Shown here: positions 1 through 5,902 of the stretch, piece after piece
How the letters are laid out: every line of letters begins with the position of its first letter
Numbering within the stretch: the first letter of the stretch is position 1
Assembly: GCA_030446945.1 (NCBI GenBank)
Contig: JAUJMI010000109.1
Coordinates: forward strand, 1 to 9,822
DNA from: Longimicrobium sp.
Lineage (GTDB): Bacteria; Gemmatimonadota; Gemmatimonadetes; Longimicrobiales; Longimicrobiaceae
DNA: 9,822 nucleotides
Reading direction: 5' to 3'
Made by a program: the position numbers and the translations under genes
The notes under the pieces: generated by a model
What the model was told of the DNA's origin: nothing
Database searches by the model: none
The model's input: the letters and a program-made list of their open reading frames with translations, nothing else

Positions 1-513
1 CCGCGCGACGACGTCGACCGCCGCCTGGGCAAGCTGTGGACCCGCTACATCGCCAACCTGCGCCGCGAGATGGAGCACACGGAGGTGGAGGCGCTCCCCG
101 GCATCCCCGAGCTGCTGCGGCGCGTGGAAGAGGCGCGAGGCGAGGTGGTGATGGGGCTGCTGACGGGGAACATCGAGGAGGGCGCTCGGATCAAGCTGGA
201 TGCCGCGGGGCTGGCGTGGGAGCGCTTCCGCGTGGGCGCCTTCGGCTCCGACCACGCGGACCGGCCGGAGCTTCCCGCCGTCGCCGTGCGCCGCGCGCGC
301 GAACGGACGGGGGTCGAGTACGCGGGCAAGGAGATCGTGATCCTGGGTGACACCCCGTTCGACATCACCTGCGGCGCGCGCCTGGGCGTGCGCACCATCG
401 CCGTCGCCACCGGCCGCCACTCTCGCGAGGACCTCGCCTCCCACGCCCCCGACCATCTCTTCCCCGACTTACGCGACACCGGCGCCGCCTGGGCCGCGAT
501 CGTCGGGGAGTGA
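1..513 (+). CDS. HAD-family hydrolase, C-terminal part (5' end outside window)
   Basis: The frame is open from base 1 and ends at TGA 511-513, giving about 170 residues of a haloacid-dehalogenase-type phosphatase, probably like phosphoglycolate phosphatases. Visible are the cap-to-core transition, HAD motif II (LLTGN, with the conserved Thr at 163-165) and the acidic motif IV (GDTPFD at 346-363) that binds Mg2+. A Lys in IKLDAAGL is a candidate for motif III. The DxD nucleophile motif I must lie upstream of the window, so activity cannot be judged here. Family knowledge: such enzymes hydrolyse small phosphate esters in the cytoplasm. The substrate cannot be read from this fragment. An internal ATG at 70 is not the start, because conserved-looking sequence continues upstream of it. 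The gene is followed by a long repeat-filled gap and converges with the leftward operon. Confidence 0.9.
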   Translation, partial: PRDDVDRRLGKLWTRYIANLRREMEHTEVEALPGIPELLRRVEEARGEVVMGLLTGNIEEGARIKLDAAGLAWERFRVGAFGSDHADRPELPAVAVRRARERTGVEYAGKEIVILGDTPFDITCGARLGVRTIAVATGRHSREDLASHAPDHLFPDLRDTGAAWAAIVGE

Positions 514-621
514 TTCGGAAACTGGTTCGACGGGCTCGCGCGCTATGGATCAGCGTGCCGCTCGACCCCTGCCGACCTGTGCTTTAGCTTCGCCAGTACC
601 ATTCGCGAGCGGCCGATGACA

Positions 622-637
622 AGAGCCCCTGGGCTCT
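622..637. repeat. perfect inverted repeat, possible hairpin
   Basis: AGAGCCC and GGGCTCT are exact reverse complements separated by CT. As RNA this would fold as a 6-bp stem with a CCUG loop. It lies 109 bp after the HAD stop and is not followed by a T tract, so it is at best a weak terminator candidate. Confidence 0.35.
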
Positions 638-718
638 GCCATGTGCAAACATGGGTAGTCGGCCGCCGCGATTTTCTGTGGGTGGCCGCTACCATAGGGA
701 GCGGTGCCGAGGCATTCC

Positions 719-868
719 GGCGGTTGAAACCACTGCAACAACCGCGGGAAGCCTGCCTTCGCAGGCTTCGGGGGGCGGGATTGTGCGGGGTGGCGGGGCC
801 GGTCCCGCCCACACCGCGGGCTGAAGTCCCCGGCTGGAACTACGGGGAAGGCGGCTAAAGCCGGCTCG
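719..868 (+). repeat. interspersed structured repeat, copy 1
   Basis: This ~150-bp element begins GGCGGTTGAAACCAC and ends GGCGGCTNAAGCCGGCTCG, and matches, inverted, the block at 7279-7419. Shared parts are the left end, the following AACCGCGGGAA, a GGGGGCGGGAT block and the right end. The middles differ. It holds a conserved GCGGTT/AACCGC pairing (721-746 region), a perfect 8-bp stem at 749-768 with loop CTTC, and CGGCT-AA-AGCCG near the right end. No reading frame is conserved between the copies. Two copies within 6.5 kb suggest a multicopy non-coding family. Its function is unknown. Confidence 0.75.
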
Positions 869-894
869 TACAACACAGCGTCGAACCCGAGTCG

Positions 895-937
895 GCGCAC
901 GCGGACTGTGCGTCTTTGAAGCGGCGAATTCATTCGC
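895..937 (+). repeat. 43-bp direct repeat, unit 1, ending in a YTCA-loop hairpin
   Basis: It aligns with 1013-1055. Both open with GCGCA(C/G)GCGGACT, share GTGC and a GT-rich stretch, and end in a hairpin. Here the hairpin is GCGAA-TTCA-TTCGC (924-937). Unit starts are 118 bp apart. The units differ at many bases, but the hairpin arms stay complementary. Confidence 0.6.
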
Positions 938-1012
938 TCCTGGATCTGGGCTCCTGCGAGACCTCCTGCCCCCGCCGCATCCGGCCGCCCCATCCGATCT
1001 CCCCCGGAGTGC

Positions 1013-1055
1013 GCGCAGGCGGACTTTGTGCTGTTGTAGGCGCGAGCTCACTCGC
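1013..1055 (+). repeat. 43-bp direct repeat, unit 2, ending in a YTCA-loop hairpin
   Basis: Second unit of the pair with 895-937, of equal length. Its hairpin is GCGAG-CTCA-CTCGC (1042-1055): the stem differs from unit 1 but still pairs, and the loop keeps the form YTCA. Confidence 0.6.
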
Positions 1056-1061
1056 CGCGCC
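1039..1061 (-). terminator. possible hairpin terminator after the leftward operon
   Basis: Read leftward, this GC-rich inverted repeat starts 5 bp beyond the stop of the membrane-protein gene. GGCGCG and CGCGCC can pair as outer arms, or GCGAG-TGAG-CTCGC as the inner hairpin. There is no T tract, so it is only a plausible intrinsic terminator or transcript-end stabiliser. It overlaps the second 43-bp repeat unit. Confidence 0.3.
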
Positions 1062-1066
1062 GAGCC

Positions 1067-1450
1067 CTACCGCGGCAGCGGCGGGTACGAGTCGGCGCCG
1101 GAGAGGATGTGGCGGCTCTCGTCGTTCATCAGCACCCAGATGCTGTAGCCGCCCACCAGCGTGCCGAACGGGAAGTTCAGGAGGTTCAGAAAGGAGACGA
1201 TCAGCACCAGCATGCGCGCCCAGGGGCGGCGCTTGAGCAGGCCCCACCCGCCCACCAGGGAGGGAACCGAGAGGAGCCCCATCACCACCGCGACGAACCC
1301 GGCCAGGAGCACCATGAACCCGGTCGTCTGCGCGTCGTCCGCAAAGAACGCCGCGCCGCCCACGAGCCCCCCCACGGCGAGCGCGGCGAGCACCCCCAGG
1401 GCGCCGAACGCGATGTGGATCCAGGCGAGGGTGTCGATGTGCTGCCGCAT
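1067..1450 (-). CDS. small multi-pass inner-membrane protein, unknown function
   Basis: It encodes 127 residues beginning MRQHIDTLAWIH. The start is ATG at 1450 because CGGAG lies 8 nt upstream (GGAG = 1459-1462), the best conventional ribosome site among these leftward genes. The frame stays open further upstream but has no protein-like content there. Hydrophobic stretches at about residues 10-37, 44-72 and 80-108 suggest three to four membrane passes. The loop WGLLKRRPWAR before the last segment and NFPFGTLVGGYSIWVLM are typical of small uncharacterised four-helix membrane proteins found in many bacteria. No catalytic motif is seen. It sits 73 bp after the VOC gene with no clear promoter of its own, so it is probably the last gene of that operon. 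Function not recognised. Confidence 0.85.
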   Translation of the reverse strand: MRQHIDTLAWIHIAFGALGVLAALAVGGLVGGAAFFADDAQTTGFMVLLAGFVAVVMGLLSVPSLVGGWGLLKRRPWARMLVLIVSFLNLLNFPFGTLVGGYSIWVLMNDESRHILSGADSYPPLPR

Positions 1451-1523
1451 TGCAGGTGCTCCGTTTGCAGGTGGTTGTCGTGAAAAGCCGAGTGCACAGA
1501 ACGGCGCGCGCGGCGGCGAGGAT

Positions 1524-1946
1524 TCACTCGCCGAGGATGCGCGCCTCCGGGATGCGCCAGATGGCGGGCGTGCCCAGCTCGATGCTGTTCCCCGCCGGGT
1601 CGCGGAAGTAGAGCGAGCGCCCGCCGTCCGGCCAGGCGAATTCCGTCTCCACCTCCACGCAGTGCGCCTCCAGCCGCGCGCGCCACTCCGCGAGCTCGGC
1701 GTCCGCCGCGGCGAAAGCGACGTGCCCCGGCCCGGTGGCGCCGTGTGGCGGCAGCATTCCGCCCTCCAGCGTCCGCGCGGCGTTGAAGACCAGGAAGACG
1801 CGGTCGCCGCAGCGGAAGAAGACGTGCCGGCCGGGTACACGCGCGATCGTCTCCAGGCCGAGGACACCGGCGTAGAAGCGCTCCGCCGCCTCCAGGTCGT
1901 CGGCGTAGAGGCTCGTCTCCAGGATCTCGCGGACGCGCAAGGTCAC
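1524..1946 (-). CDS. VOC-fold (glyoxalase/dioxygenase superfamily) protein
   Basis: It encodes 140 residues starting at GTG 1946. The start is chosen because it overlaps the stop of the upstream dehydrogenase gene as GTGA, a usual sign of translational coupling. Two beta-alpha-beta-beta-beta units are visible: ILETSLYADDLEAAERFY near the N-terminus and GPGHVAFAA through YFRDPAGNSIEL in the second half. Likely metal ligands are Glu10, where many relatives carry His, plus His75 and Glu123. A fourth ligand would come from the middle region. Family knowledge: VOC proteins include glyoxalase I, ring-cleavage dioxygenases and antibiotic-binding proteins, and sequence alone does not tell these apart. 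A short cytoplasmic enzyme or binding protein is likely. Its operon partner is a periplasmic sugar dehydrogenase, but a shared pathway is not shown. Confidence 0.9.
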   Translation of the reverse strand: MTLRVREILETSLYADDLEAAERFYAGVLGLETIARVPGRHVFFRCGDRVFLVFNAARTLEGGMLPPHGATGPGHVAFAAADAELAEWRARLEAHCVEVETEFAWPDGGRSLYFRDPAGNSIELGTPAIWRIPEARILGE

Positions 1947-3130
1947 GAGGCGGGGACGATGCGCAGGACGCGGCCGCCCGCCAGCAGGTACAGCTCGCCC
2001 TGCGCGTCCTCGCCGAACGAGGCGACGTTGCCGGCGCTCCCCACCTGCCAGTGGCGGCGCTCGGTCACCGCGCCGTTGGCAATGCGGAAGCTGCGCAGCC
2101 AGCCCCGGCAGAAGTCCGAGTAGAAGTAGGTACCCCGCATGCCGGCCATCGCGCTCCCGCGGTACACGTAGCCGCCGGTGACGGAGCACCCGTCGCCGTG
2201 CCCGTACTCCAGCACCGGGAGCGTCTTGCCAGAGGTGTCGCAGGTGGAGCCCGAGGGGTAGCAGTGGGCCCCCTCCATCGCGTTCCACCCGTAGTCGAGC
2301 CCGGCCGCCGACGCGGGAACGGCGTTGACCTCCTCCCACGCGCTCTGCCCCACGTCCGCCACGAAGAGCGTCCCCGCCTCGCGGTCCCAGGCGAAGCGCC
2401 ACGGGTTGCGCAGGCCGATCGCCCAGATCTCCGGCCGCCCTCCGCCGCTCGCGAACGGGTTCCCAGCCGGGATGGCGTACGGTTCCGCGCCGTCCACGTC
2501 CAGCCGCAGCATCTTGCCGAGCAGCGACGCGGGGTTTTGGCCGTTGCGCTGCGGGTCGCCGCCGCCACCGCCGTCGCCGGTGGCCAGGTACAGCCACCCG
2601 TCCGGCCCGAACGCCACCAGCCCGCCGTTGTGGTTGGATGCGTCGCGGTGCGCGATGGTGATGATGTTGCGCGCCGACCCCGCGTCCGCCCGCCCCCGGT
2701 CCGGCGAAACGCGGAAGCGGTCCACGCGGATGTCGCCGCTGCGGTCCGTGTAGTAGACGTAGAAAAAGCCGTTCTGCGCGTACCGGGGATGGAAGGCCAT
2801 GCTCAGCATCCCCCGCTCCCCTCCAGACCCCACGCGCTCCGCGACGTCCAAAAAGGGGGTGGCGAGGACCGCCCCGTTCTCGACGATGCGGATGCGCCCC
2901 GCCTGCTCCACCACAAAGAGCCGCGCGTCGCCCGCCGGCGCCGTGAGGAAGACGGGCGACGCGAACCCGGAGGCGACTTCCTGGAGGCGGAGCGCTTCCA
3001 CGGCCCGGGGCGGATCGATGGGAGCGTCGCCGGTGCACGCGGCGAGCGCCAGGAGCAGGAGTGCGGATGCGCGCAGCGTGGGTGCCTTGTTGGGTGAGGG
3101 TCTACGCCTGCGTCTCGTCCCCGTCCCCAA
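1943..3130 (-). CDS. PQQ-dependent sugar dehydrogenase family lipoprotein
   Basis: About 395 residues of the soluble glucose/aldose-sugar dehydrogenase type, a six-bladed propeller that uses PQQ and Ca2+. A signal region ends in the lipobox LAAC (Cys32 if TTG 3130 is the start), so the mature protein is probably lipid-anchored outside the inner membrane. Family signatures in order are GFASPVFLTAP, ERGMLSMAFHP, SNHNGGLVAFGPDGWLYLATGDG (His167 a likely catalytic base, in two adjoining blocks), LLGKMLRLDVDG, IGLRNPWRF, LFVADVGQ, GLDYGWN and SVTGGYVYRG. A Cys pair in the HCYPSGSTC segment may form a disulfide. The start is uncertain: no ATG or GTG precedes the signal peptide, TTG 3130 overlaps the upstream gene by 29 bp and lacks a ribosome site, and CTG 3076 follows AAGG by 8 nt but leaves only 13 residues before the lipobox Cys. 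The sugar oxidised cannot be inferred. Confidence 0.9.
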   Translation of the reverse strand: MGTGTRRRRRPSPNKAPTLRASALLLLALAACTGDAPIDPPRAVEALRLQEVASGFASPVFLTAPAGDARLFVVEQAGRIRIVENGAVLATPFLDVAERVGSGGERGMLSMAFHPRYAQNGFFYVYYTDRSGDIRVDRFRVSPDRGRADAGSARNIITIAHRDASNHNGGLVAFGPDGWLYLATGDGGGGGDPQRNGQNPASLLGKMLRLDVDGAEPYAIPAGNPFASGGGRPEIWAIGLRNPWRFAWDREAGTLFVADVGQSAWEEVNAVPASAAGLDYGWNAMEGAHCYPSGSTCDTSGKTLPVLEYGHGDGCSVTGGYVYRGSAMAGMRGTYFYSDFCRGWLRSFRIANGAVTERRHWQVGSAGNVASFGEDAQGELYLLAGGRVLRIVPAS

Positions 3131-3356
3131 AGAAGTCGCCCAGCAGCGTCTTCGCCTCGTCCAGGCGCAGGCGGGGGACGACCACGCGCACGCCGTACAT
3201 GGAGGGTCCCTGGTAGCCGGCGCCCCAGATCCCCACGTGCGCGCCGTGCACGCGCGCCGGGATGCCGGCCTCCTGCAGCGTGGCGGCCGCGAACTCCGCC
3301 TCCAGCACGGTGCCAAAGGTCGCCGCCACCACCCAAGGAGGGCCGTCCAGGAACAT
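3102..3356 (-). CDS. DUF2007-like small protein (putative signal-transducing family)
   Basis: It encodes 84 residues from ATG 3356. The pattern WVVAATFGTVLEAEFAAATLQEAGIPARV followed by a variable loop and VRVVVPRLRLDEAKTLLGDF fits the DUF2007 ferredoxin-like fold (named here in two pieces): a strand, a helix that samples an adjacent element, and a final strand-helix with VVVP and DEA. Family knowledge: these small domains occur alone or fused to others, have been called putative signal-transducing proteins, and have no established biochemical role. There is no convincing Shine-Dalgarno sequence. It is the first gene behind the promoter at 3394-3423, and its 3' end lies against or inside the start region of the sugar dehydrogenase gene, so the two are probably co-transcribed. 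Confidence 0.85.
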   Translation of the reverse strand: MFLDGPPWVVAATFGTVLEAEFAAATLQEAGIPARVHGAHVGIWGAGYQGPSMYGVRVVVPRLRLDEAKTLLGDFFGDGDETQA

Positions 3357-3393
3357 GCGCGTGGGGTTCGGGGTGCGTCAGGGTGCGTCCGTC

Positions 3394-3423
3394 ATGTTAA
3401 CCGGGACGGGTGCGGGGCGTCCA
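3394..3423 (-). promoter_or_regulatory. candidate sigma-70-type promoter for the leftward operon
   Basis: On the minus strand, TGGACG (3423-3418) is followed after 18 bp by TAACAT (3399-3394), a full TANNNT match. Transcription would begin near 3387, about 31 nt before the ATG of the DUF2007-like gene. It sits between that gene and the hairpin repeats, as expected for the operon promoter. Confidence 0.45.
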
Positions 3424-3450
3424 GTGGCCCCTCAACACGCCGTATGCCGT

Positions 3451-3477
3451 CGCACGGGCGCGATTCATCGCGCCCGC
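3451..3477. repeat. 27-bp hairpin repeat, unit 1
   Basis: The core GGGCGCGATTCATCGCGCCC (3456-3475) is a perfect inverted repeat that folds as an 8-bp stem with loop TTCA, or TGAA on the other strand. The whole 27-bp unit matches 3519-3545 at 26 of 27 positions. Confidence 0.75.
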
Positions 3478-3518
3478 GGCCGATCCCGCTCCATCGCTGG
3501 CCCACCACTCCGATCCCA

Positions 3519-3545
3519 CGCAGGGGCGCGATTCATCGCGCCCGC
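3519..3545. repeat. 27-bp hairpin repeat, unit 2
   Basis: Same orientation as unit 1, with starts 68 bp apart. The single difference (G at 3523 against C at 3455) lies outside the stem. Both units sit between the barrel-protein stop and the operon promoter, so they could act as transcript-end barriers, or simply be insertions of a repeat family. Confidence 0.75.
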
Positions 3546-3580
3546 CCTCCGCCTGGCTCGACCGCTCGCCCCCGCGCACA

Positions 3581-3594
3581 GCCCCCGTCGGGGC
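3581..3594 (-). terminator. short GC hairpin downstream of the barrel gene
   Basis: GCCCC and GGGGC are separated by four bases, 46 bp beyond the stop of the leftward barrel-protein gene. There is no T tract. It is a weak terminator candidate only. Confidence 0.25.
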
Positions 3595-3640
3595 AGACCT
3601 GCGTGTCCTTACCCCCGCGCCTGCCAGTGCCATCCGGGCG

Positions 3641-4927
3641 TCAGTTGAAGAACACCACCCCGCCGCCGGAGCCGCCGAAGCGGGGGTTCACCACGTTGTT
3701 GTAAATGGAGCCGAAGGTGTAGCTGAGCCCGACCGAGGCGAAGTAGCGGAACGCCGTGAGCCGCTCGAACTCGCGGGTGAGGATCTCTTCGGGGGTGCCG
3801 GTGCGGTCGCGGATGTTGAGCTGGTCGCGGACGCGGGAGCCGCTCGCGAAGAAATTGAGGGAGAGACCCTTGAAGAGGCGGACGTCCGCGTTCCCAAAGA
3901 GCACCAGCCGGTTGCGCGCCGCGTCGTCCAGCAGGTGCGCGCCCTCCGCCGACAGCCCGATGGAGCCCCACGGCTGCTTCAGGTCGAGCGAAGTGGTGAG
4001 CGAATGCTCCACGCGCGTCTCCTCGAACTTGCCGAAGCGGGTGCGCTCGTCGTACGCCGCGCTGATGCCGGAGACGGCGTACTGGAGCGTAAGCTGCCGC
4101 CGCGTCGATTCCGAGTACGGGAAGACGTTGTACTCCACCGCCGGGCCCGCGCGCACGAGCCGGTCGTAGTTGGCGTAAGTGGAGCGGAGCGCCGATGCGC
4201 GCCCTCCCGCCGACCAGTGCGGCCCAAGGCTGCGCACCACCAGCGCCGAACTGCTGTACGACTCCCGCGCGCTCACAAAGGTGGTGGTGTCCGTCAGCTC
4301 GTATTCGCTGCGGCTGTTGTTGGCGTTCAGCGAAAGGCGCGTCTTCCACCCGGCCGTCACGCGGTTGGCCGAGAGGGAGCCGTTCAGGTCGCGCGACGTG
4401 TAGCTGCTCTCCCCATTGAAGTACCCGCGCACGCCCGCGCGAAAGGTCCAATGGTCCCATGGATCGCGGCCCTCCGCGGCCTTGGCGGCGGTCTGCGCGG
4501 TGCCGGGGACCGTCACGCGGAGCCGCGCCCCGGCGGGGGTATCGGCGGCATACCGCACCAGCCCCACCTTGATGACCTCCGCCAGCCCGCGCCTCACCTC
4601 GTCGTCCGTCTGGCTGGGACCCGAGGTGTAGCGGAGCGTCTGGTTCACCCCCTGGAAGCGGCGCAGGCCCAGGAACTCCAGCGTGTGCTCCCTGCCCCCG
4701 CTCCCCGTCTGCTGGCGGGTGATGAGCACGTGCACGTCCGCGTCCTGCCGGTCGCGGACGTATCCCACCCAGTTGATCTCGGTTCGGTAGAAGTCCTGGT
4801 CGCAGTGGAAGCCGTTGCAGTCCAGGAAGACCCGGACGGCTTCCTGCTGCGCGGCGGGTGCGGTCTGCTGGGCGACAGCCGGAGCCGCCGCCGCCAGCGC
4901 GGCGACGAGCGCGACGATGCGGAGCAT
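3641..4927 (-). CDS. secreted protein with N-terminal domain and probable outer-membrane beta-barrel
   Basis: It encodes 428 residues from ATG 4927. Residues 1-20 form a Sec signal peptide with cleavage likely after AVAQ. Residues about 30-130 form a compact domain with strands such as VRVFLDC and DADVHVLIT, a Cys pair (Cys37 and Cys42) and a later amphipathic helix. From about 150 to the end, alternating polar and hydrophobic strands rich in Tyr, Ser, Asn and Gly (for example GVRGYFNGESSY, LQYAVSGISAAYDE) and a C-terminus ending VVFFN suggest an outer-membrane barrel of about 12 or more strands. I do not recognise a named family; the barrel half is loosely reminiscent of DUF481-like proteins. 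No strong Shine-Dalgarno sequence is visible. It is probably its own unit, 158 bp after the aquaporin gene. The function is not assignable from sequence. Confidence 0.85.
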   Translation of the reverse strand: MLRIVALVAALAAAAPAVAQQTAPAAQQEAVRVFLDCNGFHCDQDFYRTEINWVGYVRDRQDADVHVLITRQQTGSGGREHTLEFLGLRRFQGVNQTLRYTSGPSQTDDEVRRGLAEVIKVGLVRYAADTPAGARLRVTVPGTAQTAAKAAEGRDPWDHWTFRAGVRGYFNGESSYTSRDLNGSLSANRVTAGWKTRLSLNANNSRSEYELTDTTTFVSARESYSSSALVVRSLGPHWSAGGRASALRSTYANYDRLVRAGPAVEYNVFPYSESTRRQLTLQYAVSGISAAYDERTRFGKFEETRVEHSLTTSLDLKQPWGSIGLSAEGAHLLDDAARNRLVLFGNADVRLFKGLSLNFFASGSRVRDQLNIRDRTGTPEEILTREFERLTAFRYFASVGLSYTFGSIYNNVVNPRFGGSGGGVVFFN

Positions 4928-4978
4928 ATGTGGGGGAGGGCGGGGGAGGGAGCAGGGGAGCCGCTGCGCGGGCGCAGG

Positions 4979-5007
4979 ACGATGCCACTACAAACGAGGC
5001 CGGTCAA
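4979..5007 (-). promoter_or_regulatory. candidate promoter for the barrel-protein gene
   Basis: On the minus strand, TTGACC (5007-5002) is followed after 17 bp by CATCGT (4984-4979). The -35 is good and the -10 is poor (matching only A at position 2 and T at position 6). Transcription would start near 4972 and leave a 5' leader of about 45 nt. Confidence 0.3.
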
Positions 5008-5085
5008 GCTGCCTGCGCAGTCGGTAATCCACTACTAATCCGCGCCTTCGAGTATCAGGGCAGCAGTTCCCGATGCAGGCCTCGA

Positions 5086-5829
5086 TCAGATGCCGTCGAA
5101 GCGCTGCTCCGCGGGGGCGGGGCCGCCGCGCGTGGCGGTCTTCGTCGTGGGGGCGCCGCGCTCCATCAGGAAGGCGTGCTGCACGTACGCGCCCGCGATG
5201 CCGCCCACGATGGGGGCCAGCCAGTACACCCAGTGCGCATCCCACGCGCCGCTCACCAGCGCCGGCCCAAAGGCGCGCGCCGGGTTCATCGCCGCGCCCG
5301 TAAGCGGCCCGATCGCCATGATGTCCAGAACGACGGTGAGGCCGATGGCGAGGGGGAACACCGCGCGCGGCGCCCGCTCGTCCACCGCCGTGCCGAAGAC
5401 GACGAGCACCAGGAAAAAGGTCGCGACCGCCTCCAGCACCAGCGCGCCCCACACGGTGACCGTATCCGCCACCACGGGGGTGCCGTCGGCAGCCACCTCC
5501 GCCCCGAAGGCGCCGGCGAGCAGCCCCGAAGCCACCAGGGCGCCCGCGAGCTGCGCGCCCACGTACATGGCGCCGCGTGGGAGCGGCATCCGCCCCGTGG
5601 CCACGAAGCCGGCCGTGACCGCGGGGTTGAAGTGCGCGCCGGAGTTGGCGCCCAGCGCCGCCACCATCACAAAGATGGCGAGGCCGTGCGCGAACGCGAC
5701 GGTGGTGAGCGACGTGGCGTTCGAGTTGCCGCTCAGGTTTCCGGCGCTGATCGCCAGGATTCCGGCGAAGCAGAGCGTAAAGGTGCCGATGGCCTCGGAG
5801 ACGAGGGCGCGGATCAGACGGTCGGGCAT
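5086..5829 (-). CDS. aquaporin / MIP-family channel
   Basis: It encodes 247 residues from ATG 5829, typical of the MIP family, with six predicted membrane helices and two half-helices. Both NPA boxes are intact: HFNPAVT (Asn68) and MNPARAFGP (Asn182). Counting from them, the aromatic/arginine filter is His48 (helix 2), Ile170 (helix 5), Ala179 (loop E) and Arg185. E. coli AqpZ has Phe/His/Thr/Arg at these positions, so this is not a textbook AqpZ. H/I/A/R is the filter known from plant TIP3 and TIP4 channels, which pass water and small solutes such as urea, glycerol or ammonia. That this bacterial protein does so is inference. The C-terminus ends in a short charged tail. It lies 69 bp after the MFS gene, with a promoter in between, and has no clear ribosome site. 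Confidence 0.95.
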   Translation of the reverse strand: MPDRLIRALVSEAIGTFTLCFAGILAISAGNLSGNSNATSLTTVAFAHGLAIFVMVAALGANSGAHFNPAVTAGFVATGRMPLPRGAMYVGAQLAGALVASGLLAGAFGAEVAADGTPVVADTVTVWGALVLEAVATFFLVLVVFGTAVDERAPRAVFPLAIGLTVVLDIMAIGPLTGAAMNPARAFGPALVSGAWDAHWVYWLAPIVGGIAGAYVQHAFLMERGAPTTKTATRGGPAPAEQRFDGI

Positions 5830-5873
5830 CGCGGGGCCGATGGTTGAGGGGGTATGGGACGCGGGCCGGCGGC

Positions 5874-5902
5874 AATGTCCGCGCGCGGCGGCGTGCCGTC
5901 AA
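5874..5902 (-). promoter_or_regulatory. candidate promoter for the aquaporin gene, overlapping the MFS stop codon
   Basis: On the minus strand, TTGACG (5902-5897) is followed after 17 bp by GACATT (5879-5874). The -35 box contains the TGA stop (5901-5899) of the MFS gene. Transcription would start near 5867, about 38 nt before the aquaporin ATG. Confidence 0.4.

Larger units (their letters stand above)
514..1066. other. gene-free interval filled with structured repeats
   Basis: This 553-bp interval lies between the HAD gene and the converging membrane-protein gene. I see no reading frame with protein-like composition on either strand: the open frames are short, rich in Arg, Pro and Ala, and lack ribosome sites. 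It holds, in order, a short hairpin (622-637), a ~150-bp repeat (719-868) and two 43-bp direct repeats (895-937, 1013-1055). No transposase or tRNA is present. It reads as a landing zone for interspersed non-coding repeats. Confidence 0.7.

Noticed and set aside
749..768. Perfect 8-bp hairpin as an intrinsic terminator of the HAD gene
   Set aside because: It lies 236 bp after the stop, has no T tract, and belongs to the ~150-bp repeat.
550..993. Open frames across the repeat-filled gap on both strands
   Set aside because: They cross structured repeats, are not conserved in the second repeat copy, and lack ribosome sites and protein-like composition.
895..1055. Direct repeats as a CRISPR array
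   Set aside because: There are only two diverged units, with no cas genes and no array of equal spacers.
1947..3038. Long N-terminal extension of the VOC reading frame
   Set aside because: It overlaps the sugar dehydrogenase in another frame and has Arg/Gly-rich shadow composition; the GTG start in the GTGA overlap is a better fit.
3410..5038. 542-codon plus-strand open frame opposite the barrel protein
   Set aside because: It is the antisense shadow of a gene with a signal peptide and barrel strands, and it also crosses the hairpin repeats.
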